This document shows positions 1 through 13,171 of a stretch of DNA of 64,000 nt, piece by piece. Source of the stretch: Trebouxia sp. TZW2008. Its lineage: Eukaryota; Chlorophyta; Trebouxiophyceae; Trebouxiales; Trebouxiaceae. A model generated the notes under the pieces. The model did not search any database. It was not told the origin of the DNA and saw nothing but the letters and a program-made list of their open reading frames with translations. The stretch's first letter is position 1. Each line of letters begins with the position of its first letter. The DNA lies in NCBI GenBank assembly GCA_002118135.1, contig BDIU01000313.1, positions 62,001-126,000 of the forward strand, given 5' to 3'. Position numbers and translations under genes: made by a program.

Positions 1-3000
1 GTCATGAACAAAGCCAATTTTGCAGCTGACCGATTGCATGACCCTATGATTGCTTGCTTGAACAGCCGCAAAGCACAGACATATGTTTGACAATTGGTAG
101 CGCTGCATGCAAAATACGATGGGCCCTTGTTCAGATGCGCCAGAAGGCAGGCGCATGCTCTCACCTGAAAGAAAGCTGTAGGGCCATCCTTCTGGCGGGT
201 GCCCATGAGAAGCATGATGAAGGCGTATGTGTTGAACTCCGCAGCATTGGCGGCAGGCTGGCCTTGCAGCAGTGCCGCTTCATACATGGCGGTCAGCGAG
301 ATGAGCGTCTGCAAAGGCAACACAGGTGATGTCAGAATGGTTCTGAGTGCTTGTTGTGTGGCACATGCTTGGCCGATAATCAAAATAAAGTTGAATTATA
401 CACACTTGAGATGATCAATCCTGCTTGGAGCGCATTGCAAATCACAAATATGTCTTTGCATAAGCTTAGAGGGGTCGCATTACATGCCGTAGGTATTCAA
501 TGGTCAGCAGCTAAAATGCAGTCATATTCAGTGTGAGGCAAGCAAGGCTAGCTTTTGCTGCATACAGGTCATTGCAAAGAGCATTGGTAGGGCCACTTAT
601 CACCTTGTTGAGCTGCTCTATGACCAAGCCAGGGTGGTAAGACTCTGTGCTGTCTGCAGTGCCGGGGTCACCATGATGACTCATCTCAGCGTCCATGTAG
701 ATGGCTGTCATTGCATGCTCTTCATACATGTTCATCACCTCTGGACCCTGCGCAACTATGACATTCTGTATGCTCTGCTGAACATAGGGGGAATGGCAGG
801 AGCATGAGTTGCATGGCAGTTCTAGGATTGCGCTAAGCCAACACAGACTCTGACTTGAATGTATTTCAACTTGATCTCCACTTTAAAGGTGCGTTGATGC
901 TGAGGGAATGTATGACTTTGTGGATGGAGCGACATGAAGCAGGCATTGATAATGCGATGGTGTGATGACACACTTGGTGCCTAGGGCTTGACTGACTAGA
1001 AGCCTTGCTTGGGGTTCAGGAGTGATATAGTCAGCGCCAACTGTATCTATTGATTCAGCAAGTTATTTAAGCATGAAGGTGATACAGCACCTCCATTCTC
1101 TGCCACGCCATATCCTGGCGGATGCTGCGTTGGCGATCCCAAAGATACATGGACACCCGCCCCAGGCCCAACCTTGGGTCCCCACTGTCCAAGTAGTCCA
1201 TCAGATGCTTCTCTGTGGTTTTGAGCGCTGGTAGTGTGCGGAACATGTTGGGCAGGGCTGCATTGTCTGACATGTTCACCTGTGAGGAGCAGGTCTGTTA
1301 AGCTCTACAAGCTGAACAGCTGATATGTCACAATTCAGTACACTCTGAACATGCACGCACTTTTAGATAAGACTCGCAATGACAAGATGCTGCACATATG
1401 CTCTGGGCAACTTGTATCTACAGGTTACAGTCTCACAGCAAAGTGAGCCAACAGCATCATGGTGATACAGGTCACTCACTGTGTCATGCTCAACAGGCAT
1501 GTAATGGCAGCCAAAGAAGCATGCAAGAAAGCTCACATTGCGCTCAAACTTCTTGGTGGCTAGCAGATCTATGCCCCTGCCTTGCCTCAGTGGGTCAATC
1601 ACCTCCAAGGAGTTCTCATTGGCATGCTGTGTCCTAGACCTCAACTGGTAGTCTGGGCACATGCCGGTGCAGAAGCCCTCCACTGAAGCGCTGGGCTGCC
1701 CTGTAGCAGCATGCATGCTTTGAAGAGCATGACACTCACAAAGCACGCTGACAGAAACGCTGGCGCTGAGGTGCGATGCTTTTGTATGTCATATGTGCTG
1801 CAGTGTTGCTCCATTGCATTGAAGTGATGCAGTGAAAAGTGTTTTGCCATGGAGCAAGCAGAATGGTGAATCACAGACGAGGACATAGGCATTAAAGATC
1901 ACATCTGTCAACATACCTTCATCCATCATGTCCATCCCATCATCAAGCTGTGCTCCAAGTGGTTGAGCTGCAGTTGCACTTGCAGCTTGGGAGAAGCTAG
2001 CCAGCTGCACTTCAGCCTGCTTACTGTCCTGTGTGCTATCTGCACAATGCGCAGTCAGTCAGCCTGTGCAAATCATACGTTGATGCAGCCACATGGTGGC
2101 ATCACTAGCCAGCCAATGCACGACTCATTGCATCTGAAACATTCATTCTGCAATCTCTGGGCTCAATGTTTTTTGGAACACCTAGCCACAGACAGGATCA
2201 AGCATGTGTGCAAAGGATAGGTGTGAGACATGTTTTGCACCAGATATTGATTAGATGATACAGGACCAGTCACACATGCAAAGGCTTTCGTCATTGTCAC
2301 CTCCAACTGCTTGCTTACGAGCCGCTTCATTGAGCCGGCTAACCGCTGCAGATTGCTGACTTTGACCTCCAAACCTGGCGCTCCTTGCAGCAAGAGCTGC
2401 AGGGTCGGCAAAATCATTTGCAGCATTCTGGGGTGCATCAGGCTTTGCCTTGCCTTGCTGACGCTGACTGCTGAGCTGTCTGGGCACCATTGATGCTGGT
2501 GAGCTGGGACGCTGCAGTGACCCAATCCCTGTCTGCTGCTGATCTGACTGCTGAGGCTCCTGCTGCTTTCGCTTGGCAGCACGTCCAAATTCTGCTGGTT
2601 TGGCTGAGGCTGTAGCAGCAAACGGGTTGGAGCCAGAGCCAAACCCAGCTGCTGATGCTGGCTGTCCAAAAGGGTTTGTGATGCCAAATGTGCTTGGGCC
2701 TTGGCTGGCTGGTTGCGCTCCTGTGGTGCCTAAGCGGGCAAAGGGACCTGACTGAGCAGGTGCTGAGGCGTCTGCAGATGCAGTGGAGGCTGAAGAGTTG
2801 CCAAAAGCACCAAAGCCTTGTGCTGCTTGCTGAGCAGCTCCACTAGAGGGTGAAGACTTGCCAAAAGCACCAAAGCCTTGTGCTGCTGGTGGAGAATTCC
2901 CAAATGAGCTAAAGCCTTGTGGTGATGAGATGCCAACAGCCCCAAAGCCTTGTGATGCTGGCTGAGAACTTGCAAAAGAGCCAAAGCCTTGGCTGCCTTG

Positions 3001-3450
3001 CTGTGCACCACCGAACACAGGTGTGCTGCTAGTGCTGGCTCCAAAACCGCCTGGGGTAGAGCCAAAGCCAGCAGACATGCTGAAAGATGCTGGTGATGTA
3101 TTGCTGCTGCCTCCAAATGCTGTTTGACTTCCTGAGGCAACAGATGCGCTACCAAAGGATGTGCTACCAAAGGGGTTGCCAGCGCCTCCAAAGGCTCCGA
3201 AGCCATTCTGCTGGCTAATGCCGCTTTGACCAGCAGATAGCTGAGTAAAGCTGTTGCTTGAGCTGTCAGGCTGACCTGTCGCTGCACGTGATCCAAAGGT
3301 GATCTTGCCACTGGGAGAATTGCCTGAGCCGTTTGCCAGGGCGAATGGATGTGCTGCTTGCTGCTGCTGCTGTTGTTGTTGCTGCTGAGCAGGTTGCCCA
3401 AATGTTGGCTGTGTTGGCTGGCCAAAAGGTGATATGTTGTTGAAAGACAT
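1..3450 (-). CDS. SAC3: SAC3/GANP-type mRNA export factor with N-terminal FG repeats (3' end outside window)
   Basis: Scaffold of the TREX-2 mRNA-export complex at the nuclear pore. Exons, in coding order: 3450-2301, 2039-1917, 1682-1537, 1279-1091, 774-604, 308-165; the phases agree at every junction and the gene continues beyond base 1. Exon 1 (383 codons) starts at an ATG and encodes a poly-Q tract and more than 20 FG dipeptides, many as GFG, like the nucleoporin-type N terminus of animal GANP. Exon 3 carries the family signature GFCTGMCPDYQ. Exon 4 carries DRQRSIRQDMAWQ, matching the SAC3 DRTRSIRQD motif. Exon 5 has the YEEHAM and EQLNK motifs, and exon 6 the AAEFNTYAFIMLL helix. The helical SAC3 domain is therefore present at least to its middle. 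Domain identity is seen directly; the complex is inferred from the family. Confidence 0.9.
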
Positions 3451-4599
3451 GCTTCACAACAGCGTGCATCAGGAGAGCATGCTTGCCCCAACTTTGGAAG
3501 CTGTCATTTATGACTCAGGTCACAGCTTGCAATGCCCTTACTGACTGCCTCGCGACAGGGTTCTGCAGTGCACAAAGATGATGTCTTTGCATTGCCATTG
3601 TCTCTGCGTGCTGTGGTGGCGCATGCCCCTGCCTACATGTGGTGGATTGTACAGAGACTTGCTGGGCTGCCATCTGGCTCAAGCAGCAGGTGCTATACCT
3701 GTCCAGGTCAAGGTGGCCATGTGCAGCAAGCTTGACGGTGCACTTAACGCAGCTGTCACCAGGGGTGACTGTTGCCATATGCAGCTAGTTGTTGATACTG
3801 CTGCTGTAAGTTGCTGAAGTCTCTGCGCTTGCCGACTGTCACCTGCCATCAAGAGCAGGTCAGCAATTCCACACGGTGCTGGCCAGACCGTATACATCGC
3901 ATACATTTTACACGCACTATGTAACATGCATGCGTGTACACACGCGTCAACAACGTCTGCGCTATCGTGAAATAGCGGTCTCGCCAGTAAGATCACCAAC
4001 ATTCTGACAGCAAACGGGTGCTCACCGGCGGCCAGATTGGCATTTCAAGGTGCAGTCATGTTGTGGATTGTGTCCCTGAGCCAAGCGCCTGAGTCCGTCA
4101 AGAATGTCCAAACCAATAGCTCCAACACCTGAAGCCTCGGTTACGCAAAACTGCAGGCAAGTCAATTGCACGTTTGGGATCCCAGAAAAAGAAAAAAGAG
4201 CATCTGGGACTGAATCACGTTTCACAGTGAGTACCTGTTGACCACAGACCTGGTCTTAATGCTGCTCTGCGCACGTCTGTATGCATCGCGGCCTGAGTTG
4301 CTGTCCTGCACAGTGTCGCGTGTTCGACGTGACAGCATCATGCTGCATTTGCGACGAGTCGCATCGATCGGTCGCTTGAAATACAGCATTTTGCAGCTCC
4401 CTGATCAGTCACTTCTCTAGACTGCTCTTTGACCTGTTACAGAGGAAGATGCGTGCGGCACTCGTGGGCATGTGTCGAAGGAAGGTGAAGTTCGCTCTGT
4501 GCGATCTGAAAGGCTTCGCCAACTTTGCCTCACCAGAGCCTGCTGTGCAAAGCCACATGGGGCAAACCTCAGGTCAGCTACCGGCGCTGCACCAATGCC
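3451..4599. other. Divergent intergenic region between the SAC3 and AFG1-like genes
   Basis: This stretch separates two gene starts on opposite strands and probably holds both promoters and 5' UTRs. No ORF in it has a recognisable family motif. An ATG at 4449 opens a short basic, Arg/Lys-rich reading frame that would suit a mitochondrial presequence, but it is in a different phase from the AFG1 exon that begins at 4600. The true 5' end of that gene may therefore lie here behind an unresolved splice. Confidence 0.5.
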
Positions 4600-7500
4600 A
4601 TGACCATGTCCAGCATGCCAACTTCAAGATCAGTACTAAAGAAAGTGCTTGAGCAGCTTACCTTTGACGCAGGAATCCTTCTGCAGCAGTATCAAGGGCT
4701 TGTGCAGTCTCAGGCCTTGAAACCAGACGCACAGCAGCAGGCTTGCATACAGCAGCTGAGCCAGCTCTGTGACCAGCTGTCCACCTACAGCTCAGAGGTT
4801 GACCGCTTCCAGCAAGCATCACTCAAATACCTAGTACGCCTCTTCTCCTGTTTTTTAAGCTTCCAGTCCAGAACAGGATGCACTCTTTCTTGTGTGTTCA
4901 GCATCTGGCGCTGCTTTTCAGCTTGGCATTTGGATGACAAGCAGTACCTGATTACATGTGCAGCAATGAGTCACCCCTCAAATCAGGTATCATTCACATA
5001 CCTGCTGGTCACAACTGAGCATCAACTGCAGGCAGAAGCAGCAGAGCTTAGGGCTGAGCTCAAGCGCAAGGAGGCAGAGGCTTTTACTCTCAAGAAACAA
5101 CAGGAAGCACAGCGGTCTGCAATCTGGCAACAAGTGCTGAGGAGAATACGGCCACAGCAACAAGATGAAGCCACACCACAGGAGGTAGCTTTGATGACAG
5201 CAAGAGCACGGGAGGAGAAGGTGCAAGAGGTTCTTGGGTGCCCTCCAGAGCCTCCAACAGCACCAAAAGGTAGGCATGTAGTCAATACAAGCCAGACATA
5301 GGGAGAAGTTCTCGAGTCATAGTTGTGCCCTGTATTGTTGCTGTGTGCACATGAGAATATGACACTGTTGTTTTGAAAGACTGTGATACTCCATACAATA
5401 GTGATGACTTTCGTCTGGCCATTGTGGCAGGTCTATATCTGTATGGCAGCGTTGGCAGTGGCAAATCCTTGCTGATGGACATGTTCTATAGTGTCATCAG
5501 GGAGCATGGCTTGGTGCCAAACAGGCGCAGAATGCACTTCAATGCTGCTATGCTTGAGGTGAGCATGTTTGTCATTCACTTGGTGGATGCAGTAATGTTT
5601 GCTGTGCTACAATGCCTAGTGCAGCTGCCATGCCTGGTCAAGTAGAGCCTTGAGCGCTTTGCCAAAACGCATAGTTGCCACATCTGTGCATATTACTGCA
5701 TTGAACTCAAAGTAGACTCAGTGCCATGGCATGCAGCTGCAAATCTTTGACAGGATGACATCAAACACTTGACTAGGTATCAATCTTCTGCTGATGCCAG
5801 CGGCACAAAAGGCCTCAGGTTTATTGCATTAGACCACAAAAACAGCAATAAGCATCAGCTCTTTGCTGGCTTGAACTTCGTCTTAAGCCACAAAAGCTTT
5901 AGGTTTAGTCTGCAGCTGCATACTAGGCTGCACAAGCTGGAGCAGGAGCGACGTGACCAGAATGCCAAGAAGATGGAGGCTTACTCACAGCAGGTGGCTC
6001 TTGAGCAGCTCAAACATGAAAACAAGGACAAGGCCCGCCTTGCTCAGAAGCTGGCAGAGCTGGAGGTAATCACCAAACTCCACAATCTTTACGCAGCTTC
6101 TTGTCATGTGCTGTGCCATCATTCTGATGTTTCATCTACACTGTAAGATTTCTTCTTTTTCACATGCAACAGTATACTTGTTGATCTGAAGTTTGCATTT
6201 TTGTCACACTCATAAGCCAGCCAATGAGCTGGTATTGACATGATGTGCTTTTGCAAGGGTACCTTTTGACGCCATGATTACGGGCAAACTGTCCAGTCCT
6301 AAATTCCTGCATTGGCTTTGCTTGCAGGACCCAGTTGCTCAGCACCAGAAACTTGCAAAGATGGCACGAATTGCAATCAGAACTCTTGGGCGACAACGCA
6401 TGAAGCGCTCACCTGCCCAGAACTCAGAGCTGTTGGCAAAATCTAATGCTGTCATCCTCAGGTGATGCACTTGATGTTTGACTCAGTGCCATGAGTCTCA
6501 GCTTGTAGATTGCCGCATTCAATGTCTGCTGTAAACTCCTCCGCATCCACTTGTAAGCTTGTAGAAGGAACTTTGTCTTACATGCCGACAATCAGATGTT
6601 TCTCAGTCCCAATCATGGTTTGCATCTGTTGATGTAGCTGTCAAGAAGCACCAAGGTCCATGCTCATCTTCATCACTACCATGCTTGCTAGTGAGGTATC
6701 ATCACCCTGCTAAGTCCATAGAGGTAGTGCTCCTGCTTGTGCACACCATGCAATGCATTCCCTCTGCATGAACCTTTTTACTGCATGTCAAAAGGCTGAC
6801 ATGGACTGTTCAACAGGGCTGCAGCTCAGAGCTTGATCAGAGGCACAGATGAGGATGTGAGCTTAGGCTGGGACACACCAAATCACAGGAGTGCAGCTGT
6901 GCTGTGTTTTGATGAAATGCAGGTGACAGACCCCTTTGCTGCAGTCGCACTCAAAGGTGTGTGCAATTCGATTGTGGTACCACACTCTTCAACCCTGTTG
7001 ATTCTAGCACTGTCTGAGTACACAGTTGACCCTGCTAGCTGCAAGTTTGCATCTATTCATTGCATCTAGAACCACATAATGGCATAGTTCCAATTGGTGT
7101 TGGGCATGTGCAAACACAAGCCCTTCAGCTGAGCTGTCAGCATGCGCTGAGAAAGGATGCATATGTGTTGTGTCAAATGATTGCACCTGCAGTTTCAGGC
7201 AATGCTAGGTTTGATAGTCTGGCTCATATGCTTTGTTCTATAGGTGTGATGGAAGCTCTGCTTGAAGAGGGTTGCATCATTGTCGCCACATCAAACAGGG
7301 CTCCCTGGGACCTCAACCGACATGGATTACATGAAGACCTGTTTGGACACTTTGTGCAGAACCTGCTGCAGGCTTGCCAACCCTACCAGCTGTCTGCAGA
7401 GCAGGACTACAGACGACTGCTGGTGACCTCTTTGTCAGACATGCTACTTGATGCTGTGCATCTGTGCTATGCATCTCTTTTGTGCACCTCAGCATTGCAT

Positions 7501-9820
7501 CTCTTCTGTGCATCTCACCATCTTCTGCTTTTGCTGTTCTGGGCTGCAGACTTTGCATGCCTACACCATGTGCTGTGCTGCCATTCTCAGCAGATCAATG
7601 GCCAGCAATTCAATTGAGCACAGCGTATGCACTGTTGGCCACAGACCTGCATTTTGTGCTGACTTGCTTCCAGAGCCAAGTTGTCAACAGGCATGATGTG
7701 TAGTTGAAAGGGAGTCTTGGGGTGGCTGCAGGCTTCAGACACAGCCACAGCATTCAGCCAGCAGTACTTCTACCCTCAGGGTCCAGCAGCACAGGCAGCC
7801 CTTGATCAGCGGTGGCAGGAACTCACATTCACAACAGCACAACATCCTGCTCAGCCCCTTGAGCTGACAGTCATGTTTGGGCGCAGCCTACAGGTCTAGC
7901 ACTGGCTCAGTTTGGCGTTTGATGTGCCTCAGCTGCATTTCTCCTTGTTGACGCATGCATGACAGTGCAAATGGCTGTGTCACTGGCTCAGTTAGCGCTG
8001 GCATCTGGCGTGCCTCTTGCCTGTTCATGCTTGCATGACAATGCACATTGATACAAGTGCAGCAAAAACAACGCTACATCTGGCTTGTCACCTCATGTGA
8101 CAACGTGCGCTTGGCTTTGTGCTTTTGTGATCTGTTCAGAATGCATCACGCATTCTGAACATGGCGCCCAACATCACTGTTTAAAGTCCCTGCACACTAT
8201 TGCATTGCTCAACTGCAAACAATATAAATCCTGTTCAATCATATACAGGTGCAACAGTGTGTGGGCGGGTTCGCAAGGTTCACCTTCAGCGAGCTTTGCA
8301 ACCGTACACTGGGAGCAGCTGATTACATTGCAATTGCACAGACTTTCCACACTGTCTTCCTGACAGATATCCCAACCATGTCCCTCAAGGTGACAGCTAT
8401 GCCTCATACACCAATCATACAACTCTTGCATGTGTAGCAATGCAGCTGTTCTGATCTTGCTGGTGCAAACATGAGCAGGGTCGTGGAGCATGCATCTTAA
8501 GCTTATGGGCAGCAGCTCTGGACCAGTGAATCAGACCGTGCCGAGTTGCCTTGGTGCAAAAGTGCATTGGCCTCACACTCACAAGTTGAAGTACAGCTGC
8601 TGTATCTAAAGCACTGCTTGCTCAGTCTTGACACAGCAATCAACTTTGTGACTTTACATCAGACAATGCAAATGTTGCTTTGTGCCATGGTGAACGCTGC
8701 TCAAAAACATGCTCGTTGGGACACAAGGCAGAAGCCCTGGTGTTAAGGAATGCAGATGGGTGATGACAGGTTGCAATGATTTCAACGGTCAACCTGTGAA
8801 ACTGAACATCGTTGCGGAATCCATGTGCAACGCAATCATCCATCTCAACCAGTGTCTGCATGAGCAGGTGCGTGACCAGGCTCGTAGGTTCATCACTTTG
8901 ATAGATGAGCTGTACAACGCCAGAGTGCGCCTCGTATGCACAGCCGACTCCCCTGCAGACCTCCTATTTGCCGGCAACCTGAATGAGGAGCCCATCATCG
9001 ACCTTGAGCAGCTTCAGTATGAAGGCGCCGTGGAAGGTCAGCATCTGCACTCAAATCAAATCGAATCAAACGCAATGCTAGCACTAACTTGAATGCTACA
9101 AGTCAGCATTGCGAAATGCTAGCACAAATGGCTGACTGGTGCGCATAGTGTCCAGCCTTGATTCATTGGCCTCTGCGCTGAGTGCATTGTATGCTACGCG
9201 TGTGCGTGGAGGCTGCTGCACCGTGTAGCCTCGCCCTGCAATGCACTCTGCGTTTGGGATGATCAAGCTGTAAGTTTTCAAAAAATTTGAGTTCTGGTAG
9301 TTCAGGCAGGAATTTGTTGCCACCCATGCCGTGTCTTGCTATGCATGAAGTACTGTGTCTGCATTTGTCACACATGCAGCCAAATTTTGTTGCTGACAAT
9401 GATTTTGAAATAGGTTGTTGTTGCATTGTCTGCGTCCGAAGCACTTTCAGACCAGACCAAGTTGTCACTGAACCGTGTAGGCCTGCAACTTGCTCTCAGC
9501 ACACCTCAGATGGGTTTACCTTGTGCGAGAAAACTTGTAGTGTGCACATGGGTCAAAGAAGTCTTGTTGATGCCGTGCACTTCCAATTTTCACGAGCCAG
9601 TACTTCTGACCAAAAGCCATTTATTGTCACAGGCAGTCGTTTGAGGCGAGATCTCATGGCAGAGGGCGGCGTTGCACCAGTGGCTGCGACAGCAAGCGCT
9701 GCATTGGCTGCGGCACAGAACTTGGGTGGTATGGAAGAAAAATTTGCATTCAAGCGTGCAGTGTCGCGCCTGCATGAGATGCAATCTGATACATACTTGA
9801 GGTCCAGAGTCCGCTCTTGA
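4600..9820 (+). CDS. AFG1: AFG1-like AAA-type ATPase (LACE1/AFG1L family)
   Basis: P-loop ATPase of the AFG1 family, known from yeast and animals as a mitochondrial inner-membrane protein-quality factor. Eleven exons close in phase: 4600-4833, 5032-5269, 5431-5558, 5916-6065, 6328-6461, 6817-6956, 7244-7422, 7732-7893, 8249-8389, 8868-9036, 9633-9820, giving about 620 aa. Visible motifs are GLYLYGSVGSGKSLLMDMFY (Walker A, formed across the exon 2/3 splice), LCFDEMQVTD (Walker B), VATSNRAP (sensor-1 region), FLTDIPTMS, RRFITLIDELYNARV, and the C-terminal FAFKRAVSRLHEMQS. The start is the least certain point: ATG 4600 is in frame, but an extended presequence could lie upstream. The intron after exon 8 holds a diverged direct repeat of about 75 bp (7898-8050). 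Confidence 0.92.
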
Positions 9821-10863
9821 GCAAGCTGTCAAGGGTGCACCTGTGTATCAACGTTTTGTAGTCGATAAGCAAACGTTTCGCAGTTGATCTTGGAGTATCT
9901 ATTGAAGGTCTCGATCTGTAACGGCTGTATCAGTCTGGAGTCCTTGCTGACTACTTGTTTGAGACGGATGGCAGCCGAGATCACGCTCAATCACCTTGCA
10001 CGTGCCGCGCTTGACATGTGGCTCAATTAGCTGTGAACTTTCCTCCTCAACCAATCGTTGGAGGTTCCTTGAGCCAGCTGTTTTTGGCGCGAATCATGTT
10101 GATCCGCCACAATGTACCCAGATTAAGAGAAAGATTCATCCTTGACTCATGTCTCTTTCGGCCTTTCGGAGAGCTGTGGCAATACTCATTTTCAAGTAAT
10201 AGCGCGGCAATGATGGCATGCGCATGCATGCAGATCGTGCCACTAACCCGATTGTTAATGACCAAGTGCGCGTGGCACAGGCTAGGTGAGTGTTTACTGC
10301 GTTAGCCTGGGTTGTCTGTGCCAATAGTCTTGACGGGCACACCTTTTGACGTGCAGATTGCGAAGTGCTGACCTTCATAAGCACTTCCAATTTGGGACAC
10401 AGCTTGTCTTTTGTCTTCAGACCTGCAGCTGCTACCCTAAATCTTGCATGACACCGTTATGATGTATTTTCCCATTGCGGTCTCAGCCGATCCTCAGCGG
10501 CTCCAAACTTTGGCCTGCTGCAACATGCTCAACAGCGATGATTGCTCTACGAGCATCTGCGTGTTGCTCATAATCGAGTGATTGTTCCATTCGCTTGCCC
10601 AGTTGACGGATTTTGTGCCCTCCTCGATCATCCGAAATATAGCCCTGACCTGGCCCATGTGCAGCATTGTCAAGGGTCTTGAAGTTTGCTTGGTAGCGGA
10701 CATTGCCATTCACTGTTGCGTTGCGTTGCGTATCAACTTTGACGTGCCTGTCATTTGGTCCAGTCTGCTTCTGAGTGCAATTTACAGCAACGTTTACCAT
10801 TGGGCACGAGGACGAGCTGCGCAGAGGTTTCGATCTCGAATAATTTGATCTGGTGTTGTTCAG
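9821..10863. other. Intergenic or 5' region with no recognised gene
   Basis: Both strands contain only short frames without family motifs. A short frame beginning ATG GCA GCC at 9968 and a minus-strand frame at 10989-10483 were considered. Neither has convincing splice partners, although one could be an unrecognised 5' exon of the gene at 10864. Confidence 0.4.
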
Positions 10864-13171
10864 ATGGCTCCGTTTCACATTGTTGCTGGCAATGCAAAGA
10901 GGAAATGGGACCCGTATTCCTCTCGAACAGCAGAGATGTTGAAGCCTATTCAAGCCGCGAGTGGCGAATCCTCGCATACGACGGAACACTGCAGTCAGGT
11001 GCGCGGTACAAAAGTAAGCGCTTTTGCAACGGCAATTCGGGCATTATCGTTAAAAGCGTCTGCGAACGTTTGTGTTACGTCCGCATCCGATATACCTTGA
11101 GCTCAGCATTTGCTTGACTCAGCCTTGTGTACGGTTCGGTGATACGAGTTGCAAACCATCTGCTTGCCTACGGACACTTTTGATCGTGCCGCAGTTTTCC
11201 ACGCTCACACTTGACTACAACTTTACAGGTCCACTGGTCGATTGAATGTGCGGAAGATGTGAGCAGCAGAGCTTCCCCCGAAATTCTGGGAGCTGTTGAC
11301 CTGCTCAGCCTCAAAGCTGGCGCCGTGCACTACTCGCGGACAGAAGACATCGCCGTATCAGGTCAGTCAGCACTACTTCTGCTCTGCGGCACACTATGAT
11401 TGCAAGTAATTGAACCGAAAGTGGCCTTTGCAGTACCGAGTTGGGAATGTCCCGCCAGCTGCAGTCATCGCTTTGCACTCGGCTTGCAGCTCAGCGACGG
11501 AAGCGCCACCTCCGACAACATGCGGGACAGAGGTGCATCTGAATCGGTAAGCATCTCGGCTGCCCGACACGCATGCATAAGCAAGATACGTCACCCTTCT
11601 CTGTACTGCAGGCTGAAGCAGGCATCAACAGCAACACAAGCTGTAACAAAGGTGACAGTCAAAACAGCCATGTGGGTTCTCTTCAGCAGCAAGCATTGCC
11701 TGCGCCACACAGACTGACCAGCAAACAGCGCAAACCTGCTAGAGTCTCAAACTATGCAGTCAAAGTTGCCAAAGGCAGCTCGCAGCAGGCTGCACAGAAG
11801 ACTAAGGGTGGCAGCAGAGACCCTGCATGCATCAAGGAGTGGGCTGCACTGACCACTTGGCTCAGGATGAATCTGCATCAGGTACGTGAACAAAATGCAT
11901 GCATGATCACATGACACTGACCACTTGGCTCAGCATGACTTTGCATCAGGCGAATGAAACGTGTACATGATCACTTAGACTCCGCTACTGCTGCTGGAAT
12001 GTTTGCATGATCACTTAGATTCTGCTGCTTTGCTGCTGCTGCTGCTGCTGCTGCTGACAGTGGCGATGACTGTTGCTATTGTGAATCGTTACCTGCATGA
12101 ATGCAGGCCAGAACAGCCAAGCGCCAAGTATGCTTTGTGGGTTGGAGGTCAAAGCAACATGGCAGGTAAGATGCCTTTCAGCTTTAGCGCTTTCTGAGCA
12201 TGCATGACAACTGATAGCCACTTGCTCAAAGTGAACATGGCAGAAAATCACACCTAGATCACCCTGTGTATGACAAGCTTCTGCATATTTGCAGATGGGT
12301 CTTTGACCTGAATCCCAAGCTGCCATGGAGTGAAGTCAGCAGAGAGACCAAACAGCGTTTGAGGTCCTTGCCTAAAGAAGCGGTGAGTCAACACAAATTC
12401 CTGCTAATTCTGCTTGTCAGTCAAGCTCTATGTGCAGTTCACAGTGCAAGTACTTCACAGCGTCGACCACTCAACTTGACTACCTACCGTCCAGGGCCTT
12501 GCTATCAATCACTTACCTTCCTTACTCCTTTCAGCTCAGCATTCTCACAGGCCTTAGCATGCTATTTACAGGTCTGAGCATGGTATGTGCATGACATCTT
12601 GTATGTGCCAACAGGAGAAGGCCTTCGTGCGCAAGTACCCTGCCAGAGATCCCAATGCCTGGCAAGACAAAGCCATCAAGTACAAACCTGGATGCGACAT
12701 TGATGCGTATGACATAGCCATGGGGCCACTGGTAAGCAACAACCACTTTAGCATGAAACGCATCTCAGACTTGTACATAGTCAGGTACTTGCTTTGCTAC
12801 TGATGCAAAGCGCCCACATCCCAGGACAGCACAGCATCTGTTTAGAAGCTGCAAGGTTGCTGAATATGTATGCAGCGCCCATCCTGATCATTCTACATCC
12901 TGCATGCATTCCTTCATGCTGCATATCCAGAAGATCTGTTTTTCAAAAGTTGAACATTGACTGTCCTCATCGTGATGCTCAGAACAAGCCAGCCTGGCGA
13001 GATAGGACTTGGGCCGCACACACCTAGCACATGTGCTGGCAAGTGTCACCAGTCAGTATTGACTATCATCCAGAAGAGAAGCAATTTTGTATGCTGCAGG
13101 TCTCAGACTTGCACAACCTGTACCTCAAGCATGAGGTGCACAGCTGGAAGTCTGTACAGTCAAGACTCTGA
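10864..13171 (+). CDS. Uncharacterised protein, eight exons
   Basis: I do not recognise this family. Eight exons join in phase: 10864-10998, 11229-11361, 11434-11546, 11612-11881, 12107-12165, 12295-12382, 12615-12731, 13100-13171, giving about 328 aa. The middle exon (11612-11881) is polar, Ser/Gln/Lys-rich and probably disordered. The C-terminal third looks folded, with segments such as RWVFDLNPKLPW, EKAFVRKYPARDPNAWQDK and DAYDIAMGPLVSD. No signal peptide or membrane segment is seen. The start at 10864 follows an AG, so a further 5' exon is possible. The intron after exon 4 contains a partial copy of the end of that exon. Confidence 0.55.

Noticed and set aside
2730..3491. Minus-strand ORF of 253 codons, Leu/His-rich
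   Set aside because: Shifted-frame shadow of the SAC3 FG-repeat exon.
10483..10989. Minus-strand ORF of 168 codons
   Set aside because: No motif, no splice partners, and it overlaps the plus-strand exon at 10864 that joins in phase with seven others.
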